The notes beneath the pieces are model-generated. The model did no database searches. It saw nothing but the letters and a program-made list of their open reading frames with translations, and had not been told where the DNA came from. Below, one piece after another: positions 1-7,620 of a stretch of DNA of 7,620 nt. Made by a program: the position numbers and the translations under genes. Source of the stretch: Lysobacteraceae bacterium (GTDB lineage: Bacteria; Pseudomonadota; Gammaproteobacteria; Xanthomonadales; Xanthomonadaceae); the NCBI GenBank assembly GCA_004173415.1, contig SEHC01000209.1:1-7620 (forward strand). The letters run 5' to 3'. Each line of letters begins with the position of its first letter. Position 1 is the first letter of the stretch.

Positions 1-48
1 GACCTCCTGCATGCCATGCAGGCGCTCTCCCAGCTGAGCTATGGCCCC
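1..48 (-). tRNA. tRNA-Ala (anticodon GGC), 3' part cut off by the window edge
   Basis: Read on the minus strand from position 48 downwards, the sequence starts GGGGCCATAGCTCAGCTGGG, the acceptor strand and D arm of a bacterial alanine tRNA. A complete anticodon arm follows: stem CCTGC/GCAGG around the seven-base loop ATGGCAT, with anticodon GGC at 15-13. The variable region begins at the window edge (AGGTC), so the T arm and the 3' acceptor strand lie outside. GGC reads the GCC and GCU alanine codons, and GCC is heavily used by the proteins here. The identity is clear from the anticodon and from close similarity to the E. coli tRNA-Ala(GGC) sequence as remembered. Confidence 0.95.
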
Positions 49-68
49 ACGTAACTGGAAGGAGCGGA

Positions 69-97
69 ATTCTAGCCAGCGACCCCGCATCGCGCAA
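69..97 (-). promoter_or_regulatory. Candidate sigma70 promoter of the tRNA-Ala gene
   Basis: On the minus strand there is a -35-like TTGCGC (97-92), a 17-bp spacer and a -10 TAGAAT (74-69; five of six bases match TATAAT). Transcription would start near 62, about 14 nt before the mature tRNA 5' end at 48. The stretch after the -10 (TCCGCTCC) is C/G-rich, like the discriminator of stringently controlled stable-RNA promoters. The stringent-control reading is inference; the -10 and the spacing are seen directly. The -35 matches only three of six bases. Confidence 0.45.
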
Positions 98-109
98 GCG
101 TTGCGTTGC

Positions 110-145
110 AAAAAAATCAGCGGGTCGTTCATTTGCCTGCCCCGC
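110..145 (-). terminator. Candidate intrinsic terminator downstream of the DUF1249 gene
   Basis: In the minus-strand transcript, GCGGG (145-141) can pair with CCCGC (124-120) around a 16-nt loop. Three nucleotides later there is a run of seven U (116-110). This is the only such U-run among the intergenic regions here, and it lies 45 nt past the DUF1249 stop codon and before the tRNA promoter. The stem is short (5 bp) and the loop long, so strength is uncertain. A GCCGGC/GCCGGC inverted repeat at 150-168 is a second possible hairpin just upstream. Confidence 0.3.
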
Positions 146-189
146 GGGCGCCGGCCACGAGCGCCGGCAAGCGCAGAAAACCCTGGAAT

Positions 190-723
190 TCAGGCTTCCG
201 GGACCAGTTCCAGCATGGCCGCGTCGCAGCGGCGCAAGGTGGCCACGCCGTGCCCGCGCTCGGCCAGGTACTCCAGCCATTTGCCCAGGAAGGTGTTCAT
301 GCGCATGCGGTGGCCGATCAGCTCGGACGGCGGCGGGTACATCCCGATCGCATCCTGCCAGCGCCGGCCCACGTAACAGTGCGTGGCCTCGGCCTGGCAC
401 GCGTCGCGGTACACGCGCACGAAGGCGGAAGGATCCGGTTCGCCGGTCTCCGGGTCGCGCAACCCGTAGGTCAGGCGCAGTTCGACCGTGTAGCGGTGGG
501 TCCGGATCACGTCCAGGTACAGGTCCAGTCCATCGCCAATGGTCGAGACGTAACGGCCTTCGTCCAGGTGGGCCGGTGCGAACAGCCGGGCCAGCCGCGC
601 GTGGTTCTCCGCGTACACCGCCATCAGCCAGCCGAAACGGTTGAGCCTGGGGATGTGCGCGGCGCGGGTGATGGCCTGTGGCATGGCCTGATCGTACACG
701 CTGGACGGCGCCGGCGGCAGCAT
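190..723 (-). CDS. DUF1249 domain-containing protein (YqiB-type), function unknown
   Basis: A 177-residue soluble protein with no signal peptide or membrane segment. Recognition rests on the DUF1249 pattern: an N-terminal block PRLNRFGWLMAVYAEN (residues 25-40), a charged middle with RYTVELRLTY (77-86) and VRVYRDA (102-108), and the C-terminal block NTFLGKWLEYLAERGH (143-158). This last block matches the FLxxWLxYCLxHG end of E. coli YqiB. The family has no established biochemical role. The start at 723 is supported by AGGG 10 nt upstream and by G/C at codon third positions in the first residues. An ATG at 684 (residue 14) is a credible alternative, since conservation begins only near residue 25. 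The gene lies 76 nt downstream of ppsR on the same strand. A -10-like TAAAAT (753-748) in the gap suggests it may also have its own promoter, though no good -35 is visible. Confidence 0.85.
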   Translation of the reverse strand: MLPPAPSSVYDQAMPQAITRAAHIPRLNRFGWLMAVYAENHARLARLFAPAHLDEGRYVSTIGDGLDLYLDVIRTHRYTVELRLTYGLRDPETGEPDPSAFVRVYRDACQAEATHCYVGRRWQDAIGMYPPPSELIGHRMRMNTFLGKWLEYLAERGHGVATLRRCDAAMLELVPEA

Positions 724-799
724 TGACGAAACGCCCTGGACGGCCTAATTTTATGGTTCTCCGCAGCGCCCTGGCCTGCGCGACGCGCGTCCTTCCCCG

Positions 800-1621
800 C
801 TAGAACATTTCCCGCTGCAGCCCCAGCGTCGACATCACCTTGCTGGAGATTTCCTCGATCGAGGTGTGGGTGGTGCTGAGGATCGGAATGCGCTCTGCCT
901 GGAACATGCGTTCGGCCGCGGCCACTTCGCTGCGGCAGGTTTCCAGCTTGGCGTAGTTCGAATTGGGCCTGCGCTCCTGGCGGATCTGCTGCAGGCGCTC
1001 CGGATCGATGGTCAGGCCGAACAGCTTGCGCCGGTACGGCCGCAGGCGCGCCGGCAGGCGGTCGCTCTCCAGGTCCTGGTCGGTCAGCGGATAGTTGGCC
1101 GCGCGGATGCCGTAGTGCAGCGCCAGGTACACGCAGGTGGGGGTCTTGCCGGCGCGCGAAACCGCCACCAGGATCAGGTCGGCGTCGTCGTAGTTCAGGG
1201 CGATGCCATCGTCGTGGGTCAGCGCGTAGTTCATCGCGTTGATGCGCCGGTGGTAGGTCTCGAAGTTGACCAGTCCATGCGCCTGCCCCACCCGCGACTG
1301 CCGCGGCGCGCCCAGTTCCTGCTCCATCGGCTGGATGAAGGGCGCGAACACATCCAGCATCAGCGCGCCGCTGCCGGCGAGGATCTCGCTGATCGCCGGG
1401 TCGACGTTGGAGTGGATCACGATCGGCCGCGCTTCATGCCGCAGGCCCGCCGCGCGGATCCGCTCGCAGGCAGCCAGGGCCTTGTCGGCGTCCTCGACGA
1501 AGGAAATGCGGTCGGTGACGAAGCTGAACCCCGAGAACTGGGTCAGCAGGCTATGGCCGATGGTTTCGGTGGTGATCCCCGTTCCATCCGAGACGTAGAA
1601 GACCGGTCGCACGCTGGACAT
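800..1621 (-). CDS. ppsR: PEP synthase regulatory kinase/pyrophosphorylase PpsR (DUF299)
   Basis: PpsR is a cytosolic bifunctional enzyme. It inactivates PEP synthase by ADP-dependent phosphorylation of a threonine next to the catalytic histidine, and reactivates it by phosphate-dependent removal of that phosphate, releasing pyrophosphate. The 273 residues match the family length (about 270-280). Visible hallmarks are the N-terminal VSDGTGITTET (residues 10-20), a P-loop-like AVSRAGKTPT (153-162), AANYPLT (174-180), LFGLTIDPERL (200-210), RRPNSNYA (217-224) and the tail STTHTSIEEIS (249-259). The usual first glycine of the GVSRxGKTP loop is alanine here. The ATG at 1621 has GGGAG 8 nt upstream. 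The gene is divergent from ppsA, the substrate enzyme, which confirms the assignment. The DUF1249 gene follows downstream on the same strand. Confidence 0.96.
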   Translation of the reverse strand: MSSVRPVFYVSDGTGITTETIGHSLLTQFSGFSFVTDRISFVEDADKALAACERIRAAGLRHEARPIVIHSNVDPAISEILAGSGALMLDVFAPFIQPMEQELGAPRQSRVGQAHGLVNFETYHRRINAMNYALTHDDGIALNYDDADLILVAVSRAGKTPTCVYLALHYGIRAANYPLTDQDLESDRLPARLRPYRRKLFGLTIDPERLQQIRQERRPNSNYAKLETCRSEVAAAERMFQAERIPILSTTHTSIEEISSKVMSTLGLQREMF

Positions 1622-1770
1622 CGATGCCGCTCCCTTGTGAACACGAAAAGTACCGGCAGATCAAGCTTGTCTGGGCTTGTCCCGCACTGCATCATAGCGA
1701 TTCTTCCCCTGGACGCGGCCCTTGCCGTCAGTCGTCGGCGAGGCGCACGGCCTGCTTTGGAGCATTGCGC
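1622..1770. promoter_or_regulatory. Divergent ppsR-ppsA intergenic region with candidate promoters
   Basis: 149 bp separate the two start codons. Toward ppsR (minus) there is a good -10 hexamer TATGAT (1696-1691), about 70 nt before the ATG, but no convincing -35 at 17 bp. Toward ppsA (plus), TTGTCT (1667-1672) and CATCAT (1690-1695) sit 17 bp apart, each matching four of six consensus bases. The two -10 elements overlap on opposite strands, so transcription of regulator and target may compete for the same DNA. No clear operator palindrome was seen. Hexamers this loose occur by chance, so only the divergent geometry is certain. Confidence 0.3.
1759..1762 (+). promoter_or_regulatory. Ribosome binding site GGAG that fixes the ppsA TTG start
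   Basis: GGAG ends 8 nt before TTG at 1771. The reading frame is open further upstream, to an ATG at 1624. However, that extension runs through the ppsR promoter region, has no homology to PEP synthase and lacks a ribosome binding site. Starting at TTG gives an N-terminus (MNQNSSSQNILWLHDLRL) like that of xanthomonad PEP synthases. Confidence 0.75.
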
Positions 1771-4111
<2,341 letters not shown>

Positions 4112-4115
<4 letters not shown>

Positions 4116-5050
4116 CCCAGGCGCAGACGCCCGCGGCGGCGCCCACGGACCTGGTCAGGGACATCCGCGGGATCGACTGGCTGCAGTTGCTGGAGACCTA
4201 CGGGCTCAAGCTGCTCGCCGCGGCGGCGATCTTCCTGGTCGGCATGTGGCTTGCGCGGCGGCTGAGCGCGGGGCTGGAGCGGGTCCTCAACCGCGCCCAC
4301 GTCGATTCCACCCTGTCCGGCTTCCTGCGCCGCGTCGGCTATGCGGCGATGCTGGTGCTGGTGGTGATCACCGCGCTGAGCGCGATCGGCGTGCCCACCA
4401 CCTCCATGTTCGCGGTGCTCGGCGCCGCCGGCCTGGCGGTCGGCCTGGCCCTGAAGGATTCGTTGTCCAACATCGCCTCGGGGGTGATGCTGATCGTCCT
4501 GCGCCCGTTCCGCGTCGGCGACCACGTGGTCGCCGCCGGCCAGGAAGGCGTGGTGATGGAAGTGCGCGTGTTCCAGACCAGGCTGCGGGCCTTCGACCAG
4601 CGCATCATCATCCTGCCCAACAGCGAGATCACCACCGCGCCGATCATCAACTACAGCACGCTGCCGAACCGGCGCATGGAAATCGCGGTCGGCGTGGGCT
4701 ACGACGACGACCTGAGGCAGGCCCGGCAGATCCTGCTGGACATCGCCAAGGCCAATCCAATGATCCTCGAGGAGCCTGCGCCGTTCGTGCAGGTGGTCAA
4801 CCTGGGCGAGAGCGGTGTGGAACTGAAGCTGTTCGCGCACGCCACCAACGGCGAGTTCGGCGACGCCCGCAGCCAGCTCACCGAAACCATCCGCACCGAA
4901 ATCATCGGCCACGGACTCAGCATCCCCTATCCGCAACGCGACCTGCACGTGTACCACCACAACGCCGACGGCACGCCGCTGACCGAGATCATCACCCGCT
5001 CGGTGGCCGACGCCGGCGACGTGGCCCCCAGCAAAGCGCCACCTGCCTAA
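4112..5050 (+). CDS. mscS: Small-conductance mechanosensitive channel, MscS family
   Basis: An inner-membrane homoheptameric channel that opens under membrane tension during hypo-osmotic shock and releases solutes. The 312 residues fit the compact E. coli MscS type (286) with a slightly longer N-terminus. TM1 lies at about 31-49, TM2 at about 74-96, and the pore helix TM3 at about 98-130 with the glycine/alanine-packed VLGAAGLAVGLAL (102-114). Next come PFRVGDHV (132-139) and the beta domain with IIILPNSEI and IINYS, then the alpha/beta cytoplasmic domain ending in GLSIPYPQRDLHVY. Its ATG overlaps the ppsA TGA (ATGA, 4112-4115) and only a weak AAGG precedes it. Translation is therefore probably coupled to ppsA, unless the ppsA frameshift removes terminating ribosomes from this site. 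I infer the same transcript. No internal defect was seen. Confidence 0.95.
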
Positions 5051-5051
5051 G

Positions 5052-5073
5052 GGCGCCTGCCTTCAGGTGCGCC
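5052..5073 (+). terminator. Hairpin just after the mscS stop, possible terminator
   Basis: GGCGC (5052-5056) pairs with GCGCC (5069-5073) and the inner CTG with CAG around a CCTT loop, with a two-base bulge. It begins one base after the mscS stop codon. No U-run follows, so it may be a weak terminator or a 3'-end stabilising structure. Confidence 0.3.
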
Positions 5074-5112
5074 TGCGGCGGCACCGACCAGGCACTGCGG
5101 CGATTCGTATCC

Positions 5113-5134
5113 CCGCCCGGCCCTCGCCGGACGG
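5113..5134 (-). terminator. Hairpin just after the orn stop, possible terminator
   Basis: In the minus-strand RNA, CCGUCCGG (5134-5127) pairs over 8 bp, one a U-G wobble, with CCGGGCGG (5120-5113) around a six-base loop. On the plus strand the same position is a C-A mismatch, so the structure favours the orn transcript. It starts one nucleotide after the orn stop. No U-run follows. Confidence 0.33.
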
Positions 5135-5135
5135 C

Positions 5136-5696
5136 TCAACCGCCGGCCAGGTCGGCCAGGTGCTTGCGGTAGTGGCGCAGTTCCTCGATCGAGTCGCGCA
5201 CGTCGCTGAGCGCGGTGTGGGTGGACTGCTTGCGCACGCCCTCCAGCACCTTCGGCGCCCAGCGCCGGGCCAGTTCCTTGAGCGTGCTGACGTCCAGGTT
5301 GCGGTAGTGGAAATACCGCTCCAGGCGTGGCATCAGCCGATGCAGGAAGCGCCGGTCCTGGCAGATCGAGTTCCCGCACATCGGCGAGGCATTGGCCGGC
5401 ACCCACTGGGCCAGGAAATCCACGGTCCGGGCCTCGGCCTGGCCCAGGGTCACCGTGCTTTCCAGCACCCGGTTCCACAGGCCGGACTTGCCGTGCTGGG
5501 CGCGGTTCCAGTCGTCCATGGCTTCCAGCGAGGCCAGCGGGTGGGCGATGGCGAACTCCGGGCCCTCGGCCAGCACGTTCAACTGCGCGTCGGTGACCAC
5601 GGTGGCGATCTCGATGATCGAGTCCTGGCAGGTATCGAGCCCGGTCATCTCCAGGTCGATCCAGATCAGCCGGTCGTTGTGCGGATTGCTTGCCAT
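5136..5696 (-). CDS. orn: Oligoribonuclease (3'-5' exoribonuclease, DEDDh family)
   Basis: Orn degrades 2-5-nt RNA fragments to mononucleotides in the cytosol. It is usually essential in gammaproteobacteria, and also hydrolyses pGpG, the product of c-di-GMP breakdown, so it bears on c-di-GMP signalling. The 186 residues match the family (about 180). All DEDDh catalytic residues are present: Asp14 and Glu16 in IWIDLEMTGL, Asp114 in CGNSICQDRRFL, and His160 and Asp165 in THTALSDV. These align two residues later than E. coli D12, E14, D112, H158 and D163. The ATG at 5696 is chosen because AGGA lies 9 nt upstream (5709-5706) and family homology begins at residue 9. The frame stays open further upstream, but that stretch is antisense to the DUF2721 gene and shows no homology. 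The gene is convergent with mscS and divergent from the DUF2721 gene. Confidence 0.97.
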   Translation of the reverse strand: MASNPHNDRLIWIDLEMTGLDTCQDSIIEIATVVTDAQLNVLAEGPEFAIAHPLASLEAMDDWNRAQHGKSGLWNRVLESTVTLGQAEARTVDFLAQWVPANASPMCGNSICQDRRFLHRLMPRLERYFHYRNLDVSTLKELARRWAPKVLEGVRKQSTHTALSDVRDSIEELRHYRKHLADLAGG

Positions 5697-5795
5697 GCGT
5701 GGTGGTCCTGGAGGCTGCGCGGCAGCAAGCTGGCGCGCTTTGCGGAAGATCGGCGTTGTCGCGCATGATAACGCAGCCATCCGAAGACCCTTGCC
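5697..5795. promoter_or_regulatory. Divergent orn / DUF2721 intergenic region
   Basis: 99 bp that must hold promoters for both genes. Toward orn there is a -10-like TATCAT (5770-5765, five of six matches), giving a leader of roughly 60 nt, but no recognisable -35 at 17 bp. Toward the DUF2721 gene no convincing pair was found; CATGAT (5764-5769) is the nearest -10-like hexamer. GAAG (5783-5786) is a weak ribosome binding site 9 nt before the ATG at 5796. Confidence 0.25.
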
Positions 5796-6257
5796 ATGTT
5801 CGAGACCAGCGACGCCCACTTCTCCGCCCTCACCGCGATGCTGGCGCCGGCCTTCTTCCTGACCGCCACCGCCTCGCTGCTGCTTTCGGCCAACAATCGC
5901 CTGGCTCGGATCATCGACCGCGCGCGGACCCTGCTCAAGGAACTGGCGACCATGGACGATCCGGCCCAGCGCAGCCTGTACGAACAGCGCATCGCCCTGC
6001 AGCGCCGGCGCAGCCTGATCATCCTGCGCGCCGGCCAGCTGCTGTACGTGGCGATCAGCCTGTTCGTGGGCACCAGCCTGATGCTGGCCGCCGATGCCTT
6101 CCTGGCCCATCGCCTGGGCGTGGCGCCGATGGCGCTGGCCGCGCTGGGAGTACTGGCCATGTTCGCCGCCAGCCTGCTGCTGGCGCGCGAGTCGACCCTG
6201 GCGGTCAGGGCGGTGAACGAGGAGATGGATCACCGCCACGTCGCCAGGCGCGAATGA
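5796..6257 (+). CDS. DUF2721 domain-containing small membrane protein
   Basis: A 153-residue inner-membrane protein with the DUF2721 layout. A first hydrophobic helix (about 10-32) begins with the typical AMLAPAFFLTATASLLL. It is followed at once by the family motif NNRLARIIDRAR (33-44) and a charged cytosolic-looking helical stretch (45-75). Two further membrane helices lie at about 76-102 and 110-130, and the tail is charged (RESTLAVRAVNEEMDHRH). No function is established for the family, and no catalytic or metal-binding pattern is visible. Its neighbours (orn divergent, tadA convergent) do not suggest a pathway and it is probably monocistronic. The start has only a weak ribosome binding site, but homology begins near residue 5, so a different start is unlikely. 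Confidence 0.88.
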   Translation: MFETSDAHFSALTAMLAPAFFLTATASLLLSANNRLARIIDRARTLLKELATMDDPAQRSLYEQRIALQRRRSLIILRAGQLLYVAISLFVGTSLMLAADAFLAHRLGVAPMALAALGVLAMFAASLLLARESTLAVRAVNEEMDHRHVARRE

Positions 6258-6265
6258 CCGGCAGT

Positions 6266-6283
6266 TCGCGGACCTGGCCGCGA
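6266..6283 (+). terminator. Hairpin after the DUF2721 stop, possible terminator
   Basis: TCGCGG (6266-6271) and CCGCGA (6278-6283) form a perfect 6-bp stem around ACCTGG, 9 nt after the stop codon. A pyrimidine-rich stretch (CCCTTTCCTCTT, 6293-6304) lies further on but not directly against the stem, so termination is uncertain. Confidence 0.3.
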
Positions 6284-6305
6284 TGGCGGCGACCCTTTCC
6301 TCTTG

Positions 6306-6322
6306 CGCCTGCGCGCCAGGCG
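6306..6322 (-). terminator. Hairpin downstream of the GNAT-TadA gene, possible terminator
   Basis: CGCCTG (6306-6311) and CAGGCG (6317-6322) form a perfect 6-bp inverted repeat around a five-base loop, 16 nt beyond the minus-strand stop. No U-run follows on either strand. As in the mscS/orn gap, each of two convergent genes has its own hairpin close to its stop. Confidence 0.28.
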
Positions 6323-6338
6323 ACGCCAGCTGCGGCGG

Positions 6339-7364
6339 TCAGAGCAGCGGCTTGCCGCGCTTGGCCCTGAAGTAGTTGCTCAGCCGGCGCGAGGCCTCTT
6401 CGGCCAGCAGGCCCGAGCTGACCTCGACGCGGTGGTTGTGGCGCGGATCGGCGACCAGGTCGAACACGCTGCCGCAAGCGCCGGTCTTGGGGTCGGAGGC
6501 CGCGAACACCAGTCGGGCCACGCGCGCATGCACCAGCGCCATCGCGCACATCGCGCAGGGTTCGAGGCTGACGTACAGCGTGCTGCCCAGCAGGCGATGG
6601 TTGCCCAGCGCCCTGCCTGCCTCGCGCATCGCCATGATCTCGGCGTGCGCGGTGGGATCATGCTCGGTGATGTTCCGGTTCCAGCCTTCGCCGATGACGC
6701 GGCCGTCGGCCGAGACCAGCACGGCGCCCACCGGGATCTCGTCGTGTTCCCTTTCCGCGCGCTCACCCAGGGCCAGCGCATGGCGCATGAAGCGCTCCTC
6801 CGCCGCCGGTTCGGCCGGCGATGGCATGCGTGGCTCGCGCGCGTCCAGCAGCTTCCAGAACACCCGCGTCGCGCCCAGGCCGCCCAGCGGCTTGTACGCG
6901 TACTCGGGAATGTCGCCCGCCACGCGATAACCCAGGCGACGATAGAAGGCAGTCGCGCCCTCGACCAGCGATGCATCCAGGGTGATCAGGCGACGGCCAT
7001 GCTCACGCGCGGCCCGCTCCAGGGCACGGACCACGGCGGCGCCCACACCCATCCCGCGGGCCGCGGCGGCGGTCATCACCTTGGTCAACTCGGCCCGGTG
7101 CGGCTGGCTGGGCGCCTGGACCAGGGCCAGCGCGCCGGTGCCAAGCAATCGTCCGTCCCGCCAGGCGCACAGGATGATGCGCTCGCCACGGGCCGCCGAC
7201 TGCAGCGCGTCATCCCAGAACGCGCGTGCCTGGTCCAGGCCCAGCGGATGCATGAAGCCCACCGAGCCGTTGCCGGCCACGGTTTCCACCAGCAGGGCCG
7301 CCAGCGCGTCGCGGTCGTCGGCGCGGGCGGGGACGATGCTCAGAGTCGATGCGTCGATGCTCAT
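6339..7364 (-). CDS. tadA: GNAT acetyltransferase - TadA tRNA adenosine(34) deaminase fusion
   Basis: One uninterrupted 341-residue frame holds two enzymes. Residues 8-172 are a GNAT acetyltransferase: the acetyl-CoA loop RGMGVGAA (103-110), the LTKVMT strand before it, TLDAS (128-132), and FYRRLGYRVAGDIPEYA (140-156) near its end. It resembles small-molecule (Ttr-like) acetyltransferases; the substrate is unknown. A short Pro/Ala/Glu-rich linker (173-189) leads to a complete TadA (190-341) with PVGAVLV, GWNR, zinc ligand and catalytic residues H240-A-E242, and zinc ligands C270 and C273 in EPCAMC. TadA converts A34 to inosine in tRNA-Arg(ACG), an essential step. The start at 7364 lies 25 nt after guaA and has only a weak GGTTGGG upstream. 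An internal in-frame ATG (6827-6825, Met180) could make a free 162-residue TadA, but no good ribosome binding site precedes it. An indel error merging two separate genes is the main alternative. Confidence 0.9.
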   Translation of the reverse strand: MSIDASTLSIVPARADDRDALAALLVETVAGNGSVGFMHPLGLDQARAFWDDALQSAARGERIILCAWRDGRLLGTGALALVQAPSQPHRAELTKVMTAAAARGMGVGAAVVRALERAAREHGRRLITLDASLVEGATAFYRRLGYRVAGDIPEYAYKPLGGLGATRVFWKLLDAREPRMPSPAEPAAEERFMRHALALGERAEREHDEIPVGAVLVSADGRVIGEGWNRNITEHDPTAHAEIMAMREAGRALGNHRLLGSTLYVSLEPCAMCAMALVHARVARLVFAASDPKTGACGSVFDLVADPRHNHRVEVSSGLLAEEASRRLSNYFRAKRGKPLL

Positions 7365-7389
7365 TGGCCCAACCGTTGCAGGATATTGC

Positions 7390-7620
7390 TCACTCCCACT
7401 CGATGGTCGCCGGCGGCTTGCCGGAGATGTCGTACACAACGCGGGAAACCCCGCGCAGTTCGTTGATGATGCGGTTGGACACCGTACCGAGGAAGTCGTA
7501 AGGCAGGTGCGCCCAGTGCGCGGTCATGAAATCGATGGTCTCCACCGCGCGCAGCGCGATCACCCACTCGTAGGCGCGCGCGTCGCCGACCACGCCCACC
7601 GACTTGACCGGCAGGAACAC
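7390..7620 (-). CDS. guaA: GMP synthase (glutamine-hydrolysing), C-terminal 76 residues only
   Basis: GuaA converts XMP to GMP using ATP and glutamine, the last step of de novo guanine nucleotide synthesis. Only the C-terminal dimerisation domain is in the window; the gene continues past 7620. The visible part contains the well-known [45 protein letters not shown] and the terminal [18 protein letters not shown], ending in TGA at 7392-7390. This terminal sequence is nearly invariant across proteobacterial GuaA, so identification is secure. The first visible codon is an internal valine, not a start. The next gene, the GNAT-TadA fusion, begins 25 nt downstream on the same strand with no room for a typical promoter, which suggests an operon. 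Confidence 0.97.

Noticed and set aside
782..791. Perfect 10-bp palindrome GACGCGCGTC between ppsR and the DUF1249 gene.
   Set aside because: Too short and GC-rich to distinguish from chance; a hairpin would have only 3 bp of stem, and no second copy was noticed.
1624..1770. N-terminal extension of ppsA to the ATG at 1624.
   Set aside because: It runs through the divergent promoter region, lacks homology and a ribosome binding site, and TTG 1771 has GGAG at ideal spacing.
5697..6239. Upstream extension of orn in the same frame.
   Set aside because: The sequence is antisense to the DUF2721 gene and low in resemblance to any family; Orn homology starts right after the ATG at 5696, which has AGGA upstream.
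7365..7439. Extension of the GNAT-TadA frame upstream to 7439.
   Set aside because: It would overlap the conserved 3' end of guaA in another frame; GNAT homology begins after the ATG at 7364.

Overview
The window is a GC-rich stretch (most codons end in G or C) of a gammaproteobacterial chromosome. Gene content and protein sequences fit the Xanthomonadaceae/Lysobacteraceae (Lysobacter, Luteimonas, Pseudoxanthomonas, Xanthomonas type). This placement is inferred from remembered family sequences, not from a search. Almost everything is core housekeeping. I see no mobile element, CRISPR array, phage gene or obvious defence system.

Layout, left to right. Positions 1-48 hold the 5' two thirds of a tRNA-Ala(GGC) on the minus strand, with a plausible sigma70 promoter at 69-97 and a candidate terminator for the next gene at 110-145. 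Two minus-strand genes follow: a DUF1249 (YqiB-type) protein (190-723) and ppsR (800-1621), the kinase/pyrophosphorylase that controls PEP synthase. Divergent from ppsR across 149 bp lies its target, ppsA (1771-4115, TTG start with a good ribosome binding site). The ppsA frame is broken at about 3339: roughly 43 nt, including a conserved segment just before the last third of the protein, appear to be missing. An MscS-type mechanosensitive channel gene (4112-5050) overlaps the ppsA stop by 4 nt.

Convergent to mscS is orn (oligoribonuclease, 5136-5696, minus). Divergent from orn is a three-helix DUF2721 membrane protein (5796-6257, plus). Convergent to that is a minus-strand gene (6339-7364) encoding one 341-residue polypeptide with a GNAT acetyltransferase domain followed by a complete TadA tRNA adenosine deaminase domain. 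It lies 25 nt downstream of guaA (GMP synthase, 3' end only, 7390-7620), so guaA and the fusion are probably co-transcribed.

Functionally, PpsR and PpsA form a known regulator-target pair at the gluconeogenic pyruvate-to-PEP step, and MscS is a osmotic safety valve translationally coupled to it. Orn finishes RNA decay and clears pGpG from c-di-GMP turnover. GuaA makes GMP and TadA makes inosine-34 in tRNA-Arg. The two points most worth a second look are the ppsA lesion and the in-frame GNAT-TadA fusion. Both depend on base-level accuracy, because a single indel error could create or hide either one.
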